Assembly (NCBI GenBank): GCA_963693365.1
Contig: CAVNZM010000017.1
Coordinates: 4,836,001 to 4,900,000 of the forward strand
DNA: 64,000 nucleotides
Direction of reading: 5' to 3'
Source: Amoebidium appalachense
Taxonomy: Eukaryota; Ichthyosporea
Both the position numbers and the translations under genes were made by a program. Shown one piece after another: positions 50,247 to 61,369 of the stretch. The first letter of the stretch is position 1. Each line of letters opens with the position of its first letter. The notes under the pieces are model-generated. The model ran no database searches and was not told the DNA's origin. It saw nothing but the letters and a program-made list of their open reading frames with translations.

Positions 50247-51326
50247 TGTGCATGCGCGTGTGTGTGTAGGGGGGGGGGTGTGCGTGTGATGTAATCACAG
50301 ATTCCTGGGTGAACATGCGGTCATTGCCTCCCCTCCCCCCTCCCCTCCTCCCCCCACTCCCTACCCTCCTTTTGTTGGCAAACACTTGTGCAGATCACAC
50401 TCACACCATGTACGCAGTTATCCCCCTTTAGCCACCCACCTCTCCCCCCCCCCCCCTTCCCCCCGCTTTGTGTGTACCTCATCTACCCGGGCTTAGCAAA
50501 ACCCCCATCCTTTCAAGATTATTCCACATTTTCCCACATGTCCAACAACCCCCTCCCCCCTTTACCCCCGCCTCCTCCTTCCCTCCAATCTCTATCTTTC
50601 TCACCCCTCCCCCCTCCCCTGTCCTCCCCCCCCCCGCCCCCAGCACCCCCTCCGCCCCCTTCCTCCCCCTCTGCCTGTCAACCCCCCTCCCCCCCCCCCC
50701 CTCCACACACACACACACACACACTCACTCACTCACACTCACACTCACACGCACACTCACACCCAACAGCTGGAGTTGTTGTGGAAAGTGGACACGAAGA
50801 AATGCATTGATGCATCACCTGTCTACTTCACGATTCAAAGGTATGTGTGTGTGCACCCATGCACATCCTACACGCACATATGCATGCACACATCCCCCCC
50901 CCCCCCTCCCCCCCCACCCCACCCCACCCCACCCCACCCCCTCTCTCTCCCCCCCCTTCCCCTCCGCCTCCCCCTCCCCACTCTCACCCCACCCCTCCCC
51001 TCCCCTCGGCCCACGGGTACCATCCGTATCTTTACTCTTCCAACTAACAAGACTCTCAACCAGAAACGACACAATTCAAGATCTCGTGTGTGTGGGGTCT
51101 CATTCCGGGGACGTTGCATGTGTGTCTGCCCAGGACGGGGGGGTTCTATGGAGGACGAATTTGAGCCATCGGGTGGAGGGGACGGCTGCACTTGTCTGTG
51201 ACGGAAGATATTTGACCGTGGGTACTTGTGCCCCCCCCCCCCCCCCCCCCCCCGCTTAAAAAAAAAAAAGAAGAAGAAGAAAAGAAAAGAAAAGAAAAAG
51301 AAAGAAAGACCCCCCCCCGCCCCTTC

Positions 51327-51357
<31 letters not shown>

Positions 51358-52227
51358 AAAAAAAAAAAAACCTGCTACAACAGATGGTAACTGTTAAATA
51401 AGAAGTTAGAAAAAGACAGCGGAAACGAAATCGAAAAGCAAAAAGAACCACTGAAAGCATACATGTGTGCACAGCCCTCTCCCTATGCGTGAGTTCCTTC
51501 TTGGTGGTGTTCGTTGTTCCTTTTTCTTTTATTCTTTCATTCTTTTTTGCGTGTGCACGTATGTATGTCGTTGGGTTGGGCCAAGTGTGTGTGTGTGCAT
51601 GTGCATGTGAATGTGTGTACATGTGTGTGACGGTGGTTGTGATTATGGGGGAAGGGGCGGGAGACGCGCGGTGGGAAGGGGGGGGGGGGGGGAGAGGTGA
51701 GGGGGGTTTCACTGGAGTTCAACATACAACACTTACGATGTAATCTTGCTGCGTAAGGCCCTCTTTCCCTTATTTGGTATATGTGTCCAATAAATAATAA
51801 AAACAAATGACCATGCAGGTTGCTACGATGGCAAGATCTACTGCCTGCACACGCAATCGGGCGCTGTTGATTGGTCGTTCCAAACGGGCGATCTGATCAA
51901 GTGCACACCATGCTGGCATCCTAATATGGGAACTTTGGTATGTTATCCCCGTTATACTTAAAGATCCCTCCCTTCCCCCCCCCCCCCCCTTCCCCCCCCG
52001 CGCTCCCCCCTCTCCCCCCCCACACAAACACACGCATTCTCCCCTCCACGTCCTCTCCTTCGCACAACCATCGAAACATCGACATTATGATGGCTTGTGA
52101 TTCTTCCAAAGTTGCGCTCTATTTATGGTTGAATGTCCGATTTCGCACACACACATTCAAGAACGTTAGTTTCCAGTGCAGATGCACACGAATGCACATT
52201 CATGGACTAAATAAGAACCTTCCCCCC

Positions 52228-52263
<36 letters not shown>

Positions 52264-52482
52264 ACCAACCAACCAACCAACCAACAAAAAAAAAAACATT
52301 ACACTAATTCATAAAACCAGGTGGTGTGTGGGTCACATGACAACCACGTGTACGGGCTAGATCCAACCAATCAAACGTGCAGATGGTCCGTGGACTGCAA
52401 GGCACCCATATTCGCATCACCGGCATATGGTGGGTTCTTCCTTAAGCAGTTTCATGTTGGGCAGGAGTGTTTTTTTTTCCTT

Positions 52483-52523
<41 letters not shown>

Positions 52524-52747
52524 ATTGAAGTGGCGGTGGTGGTGGGAGGGGGGAAGGGAATGGGGGGAGGAGGGAAGGGATGGTTGTGTGTTGGGGGGAG
52601 GGGGGGGGGGGGGGGGAAGAGGGGGGGGGGAGGGGGAGGAGGGGAAGGAATGGGGAGTCGGGGGATGGGAGGCAATGCAAAGAGGGGAACTGGGAGCAAG
52701 ACGAAAGCGGGAGAGGTTTTGGTGGGGGGTTTGGGGGGGAGGGAGGG

Positions 52748-52778
<31 letters not shown>

Positions 52779-53582
52779 GGATTTGGATGAGCAAGGTATC
52801 GTAGAAGTATGGGCTTCTAAGGGGAGGTCTGTGAAAATAAGAGACGGCATGGGCGGAAGTTGGTGCGTCAGGGGGGAATGGGGGGGGAGGTGGGGAGGGA
52901 GGGGTTAAAGAGTGTGATTTGTGGGGCAGGGGCGGGGGGGGGGGGGGGGGGGGGGGGGGGGAGGGATTCGGAGCTCTAGAACGTGAATAGAGTGTGAGAG
53001 TATTATAAGAATAGGGGGGGGGGGGGGAGGAAGGAGGTATGTGGAGGGATTAAAGAGGGTGGTTTGGGGGGGAGGGGAGGAGGGGAATCTGAGCATTGTC
53101 TTGTTTTCAGATGCAGCTGGAGGCCGGTTGTATGTTGCCACACAGGCGGGGGGTGGTGTGGTGCTTCGAAATGAACTCAGATGCGTACGAAACACCCCTC
53201 CTCCCTCTAACCCCTACCCCACACCTTTCTCCCTCCCCCCCGACCCTCCCCCCTTTCCCCCTTCCCCGGCCTATCTTACTGTCTCTATCTCCCTATCTCC
53301 TGCGCGCAACCGCACACTCCTTCCCTCCTTCCTCCTCTTCTCCTCTCTCCCTCCGGTCTCCCTCGCTCACTCGCTCCTTCCCTTCTCGGTCCCTTCCCCA
53401 CCCACCTTTTCTCTCGTCCTTACCCTCTTTTGGCATTTCTCTACATACTCACACACCAGCACTCCCACTCCCCCCCCCCCCCCCTCCCCGGGGATATGGA
53501 GTCTCCCCCCCCCCCCTCCACCCCACCCCATCCCCCCCTCCCCCCCTCCCCCCAGAACCCCCCTCCCCCTCTCCCCCCCCCC

Positions 53583-53613
<31 letters not shown>

Positions 53614-54377
53614 AAGCCACCCTCCCCCCCCATCCCTACTTCCACATCCCCGGAGTCCTGCAGTATATATTTATATGCATGTTCTGCAGTACCCGAAAGC
53701 CGGATTTAAACGAGATATTTGCCCTGTGGCCTTCTGTTTCTTTGAATTAATCTCCATGATTTATAAGGACGTGCACCAAACATGTCACCCTCACCCCATG
53801 TATGACGGTTAGCTTTACATGCACTCGGGCAAGAATATGATTCTGGCAGAGCTGCTCCAACAATTCTATTTGAATAACCAACAACCCATTTATCGATTAT
53901 CCTTTCTACATTTCTCCGTATATTTCGCCCGTGCCTGTGCCAATACAATCTAGGAAAAAAAAATAAAAGTAAATTGCTATTAACTCCAATGTTTAGGGTG
54001 GGACCATTCAATCTAGGAGTAAGAAAAACATCGTAGTAAATACAGAAGTTGGGAGAATGAAAAACACTGCAATAATGGTATTAGACCAGTTAACCTAAGG
54101 AAAGACCTTTAAAGCACTACGAGCAGACACACCATCCAACTTCCCTTTGTCTTTCCATATAACTTCAACTTCTCCCCGTTCTAACCATAATCCACCACCA
54201 GGCCACCTACTCATCAGTGGAGTTGTGACATAGGCAAACCACTATTTTCAAGCCCTGTAATTCACAATGGTTCGGTATTCATTGGATGTGTGGATGGATA
54301 TTTCTACTCGATCTCAAGCGCTGGTTCTATAGTAAGTAGCCCCCTCCCTGGCTTCCCATGTGTCCCCCTCGACAGCC

Positions 54378-54418
<41 letters not shown>

Positions 54419-55685
54419 AAAAAACACACACACACACACACACACACTAGCAACCCCCCCCCCCCCCCCCCCCCTCCCCTCCCCCCGTCTAAGTATGTAT
54501 ATAATCAGAGTAAAGGAGCAGGCGTATGTTCACTTCGGACATACCAACCACATCTTTCTTCAAATCTTCCATGTTCGTATCATTCTTGCGCCAGCCTCCC
54601 CCCTCCCCCCCCCCTCCCCCCCCTGGTACCTTCCCCCCTCCCCCAACCCCGGAGCCCACCCCCACCGCTCTTCCCCTTCAAAGCCTACCCATTCCATCAC
54701 ACCATTCCATCACCAGTCAATGCCAGCTCCCGCTCAACACAAAACGTTGGCACCCAGCGCACAAGCCCACACACAGACAGCGACGTACATACAGGCAACC
54801 ACACCTGCGCTTGCACACACACACACACATACACACACACACACAGGCACACACAGACACGCATGCACATGCACACTGACACACACACATACACGGGCCC
54901 TCTCCTCACCCGTCCCCCCCAAAAACACACACAAACACACACATAATTACCACAACCACCCACGTACATGCACAAGCGGAAACACAGACAGTCCCATCCA
55001 TCCCCCCCCCCCCCCCCCCCCCCTCCCCCCCCCCCTCCCTGCCCCTCCTCCCACCCACCAACCCACCCCACCCTCGCCTCCTCCCATGCCCCCTTCCCCT
55101 TCCTAACAATGTCGCCCCTCCCCCCCCCCCCCCCCCCCTCCCCCCCCTCACTTCAATCAGTTGTGGAAAGTTCAAACGGGAGGGCCGGTCTTCTCCACCG
55201 CCTGTATTACCCCATCCCACATGACGTCATCACACATGACGTCACACCATGGGCCCCTCCTTCTGATTGGCTCCCACGACAATCACGTGCGATGCATTAC
55301 CTTGGACGGGTCTGTTCTGTGGGCCGAAAGGTATGCCTTATGTTCCTTTATCCGATGACCCCCCCTCCGCCCCTCCCCCCCTCTCCCCTCTCCCGAAACA
55401 CACACACACACACGATTCACACCAACCCTCACACCCACACACCCACACATACATACACACATACGCACGTGCACACACACACACGCACACACACACACAC
55501 ACACACATGCACTCAGATATGTGTACACATACACACATTTACACACAAGCCTAATTTCCCCTTCCCCCCCCGCCTCCCCCTACACCCACAGGCTTGATAG
55601 TGCCATCTACGGCGCACCTTCTGTTCTGCACACCGACAAAAAAGGTACAGTGTGTCCCCTCCCCCCTCCGACCCCCCCCCCCCCC

Positions 55686-55720
<35 letters not shown>

Positions 55721-56214
55721 CCCAATTTTTCTAGCGAACGAATTCTCCCCCCCCCCCCCCCCCCCCCCCTCCCCCCCCCTCCCTCACCTCCCGTCTCTCC
55801 CTCTTACGTGTTCGTTTTATTACCTGGCCGGGAACCTCTCATCTGCTGATTACTGAACTGTAATATCAAGAGTTGATTTGGACTCGGCAGCTATTTTCGA
55901 GGGTGGTGGGGGGGGGGGGGGGGGGGGGGGGGATTTTGATCGATGGGGAAGGTGAAGGGGGGAGAGGGGGGAGGGGGTTTAATCCTGTGGCAAATTTAGG
56001 GGGTATGGGGGAAGAGGGGGGGGGGGGGTAACTGCAAAATTAAGTTGCCTTCCGTTCACACTCCTCCCCTCCCCCCCTCCCCCCCCCCCCCCCCCCGATG
56101 GAGATCGGGACAAAGGGCAACTGAGGACATGTGTGTATGCCAGCTTATAAACTTCCTTCTCTGCCCTGTAACAAAAGATTGTGTGTATCTGTGCATGTAT
56201 GTATGCATGTATGT

Positions 56215-56246
<32 letters not shown>

Positions 56247-56252
56247 TCGTGC

Positions 56253-56300
<48 letters not shown>

Positions 56301-56593
56301 CTAATGTGTGAGCATGCGCGTGAGCGTGCGTGCATGCATGTGTATTTTGGTGCGTGCCGCGGCCGAGGAAAAGGGGGTAGGGGGGGAGGGGGGAGAGAAC
56401 GAGAGGTTTCTGATCTGTGAGTTGGTAATAGAAAATTGCTCTACTAGACCAGCATACAGTTATATTGTCTAAGTGCTCGTTTGTCAACAGGTTATGTGGT
56501 GGTTGGGACGACACAAGGAAGCCTGTACATTCTAAGGTGAAGCCTATGCATCCTTGCCTAGCTACTTGCTCCTTGCCCCTCCCTCCCCTTCTC

Positions 56594-56624
<31 letters not shown>

Positions 56625-57993
56625 ACACACACACACTCCCTCGGGCCCTTTCCCCTCCTCTATCCCACCCCCCCCCATCTTCCCCCCCTTCAAAAAAAAA
56701 AAAAAAAAAAAACATAAAAAGAACAAGAAGAAGAAGAATAATAGAAGCCTTTCCCAGTCCTCGGGATGCACGCATGTTCTTGCATACCGAGGCTAGCAGG
56801 CACACAACCACACACAGACAGGCACACAGACACCCTGGGTAATCACGTGTCTGTGTGCGTACATGTGTGTGCGTGTGTGTGCACGCTCACACTCTGTGTG
56901 CGTGCTTGCATGTATGTGTGCTTGTGCGCGCCTGCATGCTGTGTGTGGTTGTGGGTGTGCATGTGCGTGTGTGTGTGTATGTATGTGTCTGCATGTGTGC
57001 ATGTGTGTCCGAGGGGGGCGGGGGAAGGGTGATGAATACCGCAAGGGTGGGGGGAGGGGGGGCTTTGCTACTATCAGGTTTATACTCGGCATGTGAATAC
57101 AATCCTGCCAACATCCATGGGGCACCCTCTCTCTATTCTTCTGGTGACATTCAACCAATCAGCTTGGAGGATGGCACCTTGGCTGCAACCCCCGAGACCC
57201 TACCAGGTCACGTGTTTTCATCCCCGATTGCAGCGTCCATTAATGGTAACTCAAACCATCCACCCTTTTCTCCCTCCCCCTCCCCCCTTCCAACCCCCCC
57301 CCCCCCCCCCCCCCCCCACACGTCTCCCTCCCCCTCCCCCCCTCCCCCCTCCCCCCCTCCCCCCCCTCACACACACACACAACACACCCCTCCCTCCCCC
57401 CTTCCCCACCCTCCCTTCCTTTCGCTCCCCTGCCAACATAAACACACGCGCCTGTGCGTGACCACCATGCCACCACCACCACTTTTGCCATTTGCCCCCC
57501 CCCTCTCCCCCTCCCCCTCCTTACACCCCCCCTCCTCATCCTTCTTCTACACAGACGCACGCTTTTGCACACTATTTGCTCAGCTTACGGCTTTTCCCCC
57601 TGTGTCTCGCACCCTACCTTCACTGTGGAAAAGACAGACCCCCCTGTGGATGACGTGGGCCTTCCCTGAGGATGGGCTCTGCTTATTATGCATACTCTTT
57701 ATGTATGGCTTGCATTCTGCATCGTGTTATCCGTTTGTTCTTGTGTACTTCGTACTTTTTGACGCATTCAAACCCCCCGCCCCCCCCCCACCGCCCCACC
57801 CCACCCCCCCCCCCCTCATCCTCCCCCATCCCCCCCCCCCCCCCCCCCCCCCCCCCGCTGCTTGCATTTATTTCACTTGCCCCTTTCGTTTGGGGCGCGC
57901 ACCGCACAGGTTTGCTTTCCGCTGACCAATTCAAACAAAGGTCGGTCTCACCTACCTATCCATGATCTCTTCCTTTCAGTCTTTTTTTTTTTT

Positions 57994-58039
<46 letters not shown>

Positions 58040-58191
58040 TCTCTGTATGCCTTTCAACATTTTCTCACTTTTACTCCCTCGTGGTGGTGCAGTGGTGGCT
58101 TTGGCTTTGTCAACTTAAGCCATCATCTCCTTTTTTAAAACACGCGCACACAAAAATAAGAGGGGAAGAGAGCGGGTGGAGAGGGTGGGGA

Positions 58192-58225
<34 letters not shown>

Positions 58226-58589
58226 CTAAAGTAATAACAAATAGTAACAACATCAGTAAGCACTGCAATAATAAAACAATAAAAAAGGTAGGAATATTGA
58301 CTACAGTCCAACCACATACAACGCACATGCCCGCCCTTGCATGCATGTGAATCAGCCCCCCCCCCCCCCCCCCCTCCCCCCCCCCCCCCCCCTCCCCCCC
58401 CCCCCCCCCCCCGCCGCCACCACCATCCCTCCCTTCCCCCCTCCCCTCCTCCCCCCCCCCCCCCCCCCCCAGTGTTGACCCAATCACCATTCACACCTAC
58501 ACCCACCCACAGGCACTGGGGAAACCACAAGCATCGTCATTTTCGTCGGGTGCCGGGACAACTACCTCTATGCCTACAGAATCACGTGA
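34524..58589 (+). CDS. AASDH: AASDH / ACSF4: acyl-CoA synthetase family protein with carrier and PQQ-type beta-propeller regions
   Basis: Twenty-six exons join in phase without a stop (3471 nt, 1156 codons plus TGA; human protein 1098): 34524-34718, 36340-36407, 38403-38650, 39235-39335, 40272-40350, 41064-41164, 42407-42508, 43277-43328, 44001-44089, 44851-44925, 45660-45798, 46523-46662, 47532-47618, 48384-49088, 49936-50151, 50770-50840, 51064-51221, 51819-51937, 52321-52429, 53111-53184, 54218-54331, 55161-55330, 55592-55644, 56491-56536, 57163-57245, 58513-58589. The adenylation domain (residues 1 to about 530) shows [16 protein letters not shown] (about 180-194), [21 protein letters not shown] (A5), RRTGD split over an intron (A7), [11 protein letters not shown] (A8) and [10 protein letters not shown] (A10 Lys about 528). 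A carrier-like helix region follows (about 655-715), then a propeller (about 800-1156) with repeats such as [41 protein letters not shown] and [11 protein letters not shown]. The family adenylates an acid, classically beta-alanine in animals. The A3 Lys is Thr189 and the carrier GGDS is EGYTS. Confidence 0.95.
35450..35612. repeat. (CCCT)n then (CT)n in AASDH intron 1
   Basis: About 22 copies of CCCT (35450-35538) pass into (CT)n to about 35612. This is the core of a pyrimidine-only block that spans about 34840-35695. Confidence 0.95.
35685..35832 (+). mobile_element. SINE-like short dispersed repeat, diverged copy
   Basis: CCCTGAGGATGGGCTCCGCT, TATGCGTACTTCGTAC and CGCATTCAAACCCCCC occur in the same order as in the 36.9-kb copy, with a more diverged middle. 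It lies in AASDH intron 1, next to the CT-rich block. Confidence 0.75.
36892..37038 (+). mobile_element. SINE-like short dispersed repeat with poly-C tail
   Basis: From CCCTGGATGACGTGGGCC through GAGGATGGGCTCTGCTTATT, CTTTATGTATGGCTTGCATT, CGTGTTATCCGTTTGTTC and TACTTCGTAC to GACGCATTCAAAA and a C run. The approximately 125-base body is nearly identical to 57641-57775. It lies in AASDH intron 2. No target duplication was identified. Confidence 0.9.
38769..39233. repeat. AASDH intron 3: GT and poly-G tracts at 5' side, (CA)n at 3' splice site
   Basis: (TG)n at 38769-38784, G runs to about 38819 and 38931-38961, and (CA)n/(CG) blocks at 39096-39233 that end directly in CACACAG|ACTCTG, the acceptor of the TSGTTG exon. 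Confidence 0.95.
39347..39450. repeat. Near-continuous poly-C tract, about 100 bases
   Basis: C runs broken by single A or T bases start shortly after the donor of exon 39235-39335, the first run covering 39350-39413. Confidence 0.95.
41135..41165 (+). other. Perfect 14-bp stem palindrome spanning the 5' splice site of AASDH exon 6
   Basis: CTCTGTTACGAAGC (41135-41148), loop TTT, GCTTCGTAACAGAG (41152-41165). The exon ends at 41164, so the right arm runs through the last codons and into the donor AGA|GTGAG. Confidence 0.9.
43003..43079. repeat. Uninterrupted poly-C, 77 bases, followed by (CA)n
   Basis: This is the longest pure homopolymer I counted in the window. It lies in AASDH intron 7 and is followed directly by CACACACA. 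Confidence 0.95.
44573..44850. repeat. (CA)n/(CG) block forming the acceptor of AASDH exon 10
   Basis: About 280 bases of CA with interspersed CG, ending in ACACACAG|TGCACG. The pure (CA)n core is at about 44591-44656. Confidence 0.95.
46669..47340. repeat. AASDH intron 12: GT-type donor leading into alternating poly-G and (GT)n
   Basis: The intron starts ATG|GTGTGTGTGTGTG and continues with G runs (46678-46780) and (GT)n (about 46889-46945, 47292-47331). Protein frames across it are Gly/Val/Cys repeats only. Confidence 0.92.
49157..49440. repeat. AASDH intron 14: poly-G, (GT)n and (GTGC)n
   Basis: A G run at 49157-49192, (GT)n at about 49218-49287 and (GTGC)n at 49345-49404. The intron's 3' end carries (CA)n at about 49899-49934, ending in the acceptor of exon 15. 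Confidence 0.95.
50152..50769 (+). repeat. AASDH intron 15 with GT-repeat donor and CA-repeat acceptor
   Basis: It starts AAG|GTGTGTGTGTGTGCG and runs as GT/GTGC to about 50270 ((GTGC)n at 50183-50247). It ends with (CA)n and CACT repeats (50703-50762) then CCCAACAG. The two ends are complementary over dozens of bases. Confidence 0.95.
57641..57795 (+). mobile_element. SINE-like short dispersed repeat with poly-C tail, second close copy
   Basis: This has the same body as 36892-37038, starting CCCTGTGGATGACGTGGGCC and ending GACGCATTCAAACCCCCC. It differs by a few bases. It lies in AASDH intron 25, the last intron. Confidence 0.9.
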
Positions 58590-59089
58590 TATTCAGCCAA
58601 TGAAAGGCATTTCCTGGTATTAGGTTGGGTGAAAAGGAGGGGAATCTTAGATGTTGGCATCGGGTTAGACCACACCAAGAATGGCTTTTTGTGGTTGGCC
58701 TAGTACTGTTTAAAGGTTTATGAAGTCAGATGTGTTGCCAAAAAATAGCCACATTATTATGCCTGTATTGTTTTATTTTTATGGTTTGTGTATATAAGTA
58801 GAGGGTGGCGATTTCAGTGAATTGCAGGCAGCGACTGGTTTGGGTTTTGTTTCTTAGACTATCTGTTGAAAGGAACAACTAAACAGTTTCTTATTTGCTT
58901 CTGATAGAAGTATAGGATCATCGGTCTGAGATCAGTTGTGGGTTGCATAGAGAAGGTGTGTGTCTACCATTCACGGGTACTGATGTGCTGTGGCAGAGTG
59001 CACTGTCTCGGCACGTTGTGCATGTGTGTGTGTTTTACTAATAGTTGTGTGGACCGATTACCCATTTAATCTCACTTTGCACGTGTCGT
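58590..59089. other. AASDH downstream region
   Basis: Unique AT-rich sequence after the stop, presumably the 3' UTR and spacer. There is no coding frame, and no canonical AATAAA was noted close to the stop. Confidence 0.5.
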
Positions 59090-60553
59090 GCACTTGGTAC
59101 TATAGCATGGGGGGGAGGAGGGGGGGTTTCCTGAGGAACAGGGGGGGGGAGGGGGGGGGGGGGGGGGAAGGGGGGGAGCGGAAGGGGGGAGGCGTTCCTG
59201 AACGCGGGGGGGAGTACATATATCGTGAACGTGGGATAGCTAAAGATCTAAATGATTGGAATAAAACATCATTGAAATAACAAACTTTAAGTTGACTTTA
59301 TTAATGCATGGGGTTGGCTATAATGGGAGGGGGCAGGAGGGGGGGGGAGGGGGGGGGGGGGGGGGGGCGTTCCTGAGGAACGGGGGGGGGGGGGGGGTTC
59401 GGGGGGGGGGGGGGGGGGGGGGGGGTATTTACAAAGAAACTGGTAACAATTTCTTACATGTGAAGGTACATACTTGTAGCTGAATTTAAGAACATAGAGA
59501 CGTGGGATAGCTAAAGATCGGATTGGAAAAACATCATGGATATAACAAAGTTAGCTCTATTAATGTATCGGGTTGCCTATAATGGGAGGGGAGAGGGGTG
59601 GAAGGGGGGCTGGGGTTCCTAAGAAACGGGAGGGAGGGGGGGGGGGAGGGGGGGGGGGGTTTCTTGGTGAACGGGGGGAGGGGAGGGGGGCGTTCCTGGG
59701 GAACGGGGGGAAGGGGAGGAGGGGGGAGTATTACGAAGAAACTGGTAACAATTTCTTGTGCAGGTACACACTTGTTAGCTGATTTTAAAAACATAGGGGC
59801 GTGGGATAGGTAAAGATCTAAATGGTTGGAATAAGACATCACGGCATGATAACAAAGCTGACTCTATTAAGGTATCGGGTTAGCTATAATGGGAGGGGGG
59901 AGGGGAAGGGGGGGGAGCGTTCCTGAGGAACGGGGGGGGTGGGGGTGGGGGTGGGGGGGGGGGGGGGGGGGGGGGGGGGTTCCTGGGGAACGGGGGGGGG
60001 AGGAGGGGGGAGTATCTACAAAGAAACTGGTAACAATTTCTTGTGCAGGTGACATACTTGTAGCTGAATTTAAGAACATAGAGGCGTGGGATAGCTAAAG
60101 ATCGGATTGGAAAAACACATCATTGAAATAACAAGTTAATTTTATAAATGGAATGGGGTTGGCTATAATGAGAGGGGGAGGGGGGGGGGGACGTTCCTGA
60201 GGAACGGGGGGAGGGGGGGAGGGGGGGAGGGGGGCGTTAGTGAGGAACGGGGGGAGGGGGGGAGTATCTCGTTCCTGAGGAACGGGGGAGGGGGGGGGGG
60301 GGGGGGGGTATTTACTAAGAAACTGGTAACAATTGCTCAGTTGTGCAGGTACATATTTATAACTCAACTTAGGAACATAGAGACGTGGGATAGCTAAAGA
60401 TCGGGTTGGAAATAAACATCATTGAAATAACAAGTTAATGCTATTAATGTCATGGGGTTGGCTATAATGAGAGGGGAGAGGGGGGGGGACGTTCCTGAGG
60501 AACGGGGGGAGGGGGGGGGGGGGGTTGGAGGGGGCGTTCCTGAGGAACGGGGG

Positions 60554-60587
<34 letters not shown>

Positions 60588-60885
60588 CTTCCTAAAAACG
60601 GGGGGGGGGGGGGGAGGGAAGGGGGGGGGGGGGGGGGGGAAGGGGGTAGCTTGAGGAGGGATCGGTCTACTAGAATTAATCGTGCGTTTACATACTTGTA
60701 ACTTAATGCAGCAGGAAAAAGGGGACGAGGAATATTTACTGAGATCCAAAGCAATGGAATGTTGTAAACCCATTCAGATAGTTAAGTTACCTCTGTTAAT
60801 ATGCATGGGTTTGGCTTTAAAAATTAAAAGGGGGGGGGGGGGGGGGGGGGGGGGGGGGATTAAGGGCGTTCCTGGGCAACGGGGG

Positions 60886-60921
<36 letters not shown>

Positions 60922-61330
60922 TTTAATAAGAAACTGGTGCTTGTGCAGGTACATACTTGTAACTTAATTTAGGCACATATGGACGTGGGAACCCGACAGC
61001 TAAAGATCTAAAGTTCTAAAACACTGTAATCATTTAACATCCGATTCATTCGCAATAAACAAAGATCACCTCTGCTAATGCATGGGGTGGGCTATGAGGA
61101 GGGAGGGTTGGGAGGAGGGTGGGGCGGGAAGGGGAGGTAGGGGGTTGGGGTAACCCTAATTAAGACACTGGGTACAACTGCACGTTGCATATAACGTGTT
61201 AACTGGAGTGAGATAGGCGGAATATGGACGTGGGAGTATGCATGATTCAAGGTTTGGATAGAAAGCCATAAATAGGGAACATAACTCTGTTATAATTAAT
61301 GCATTAATGCTTGGAGTTGGATATGTGTGT
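59090..61330 (+). repeat. Tandem array of about 285-bp units with G-tracts and CGTTCC/GGAACG hairpins
   Basis: The phrase GACGTGGGATAGCTAAAGATC or a close variant recurs at about 59228, 59499, 59800, 60085, 60382, 60982 and (diverged) 61224, with a weak unit near 60740. Between these phrases each unit carries CTATTAATGCATGGGGTTGG, a poly-G field holding CGTTCCTGAGGAACG, then AAGAAACTGGTAACAATTTC and GTGCAGGTACATACTTGTA. That makes eight or nine units, increasingly diverged towards 61.3 kb. Each unit contains a possible acceptor/donor-like GTGCAG|GTACAT, but the frames are not conserved. Confidence 0.9.
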
Positions 61331-61338
61331 GTGCGTGT

Positions 61339-61369
<31 letters not shown>

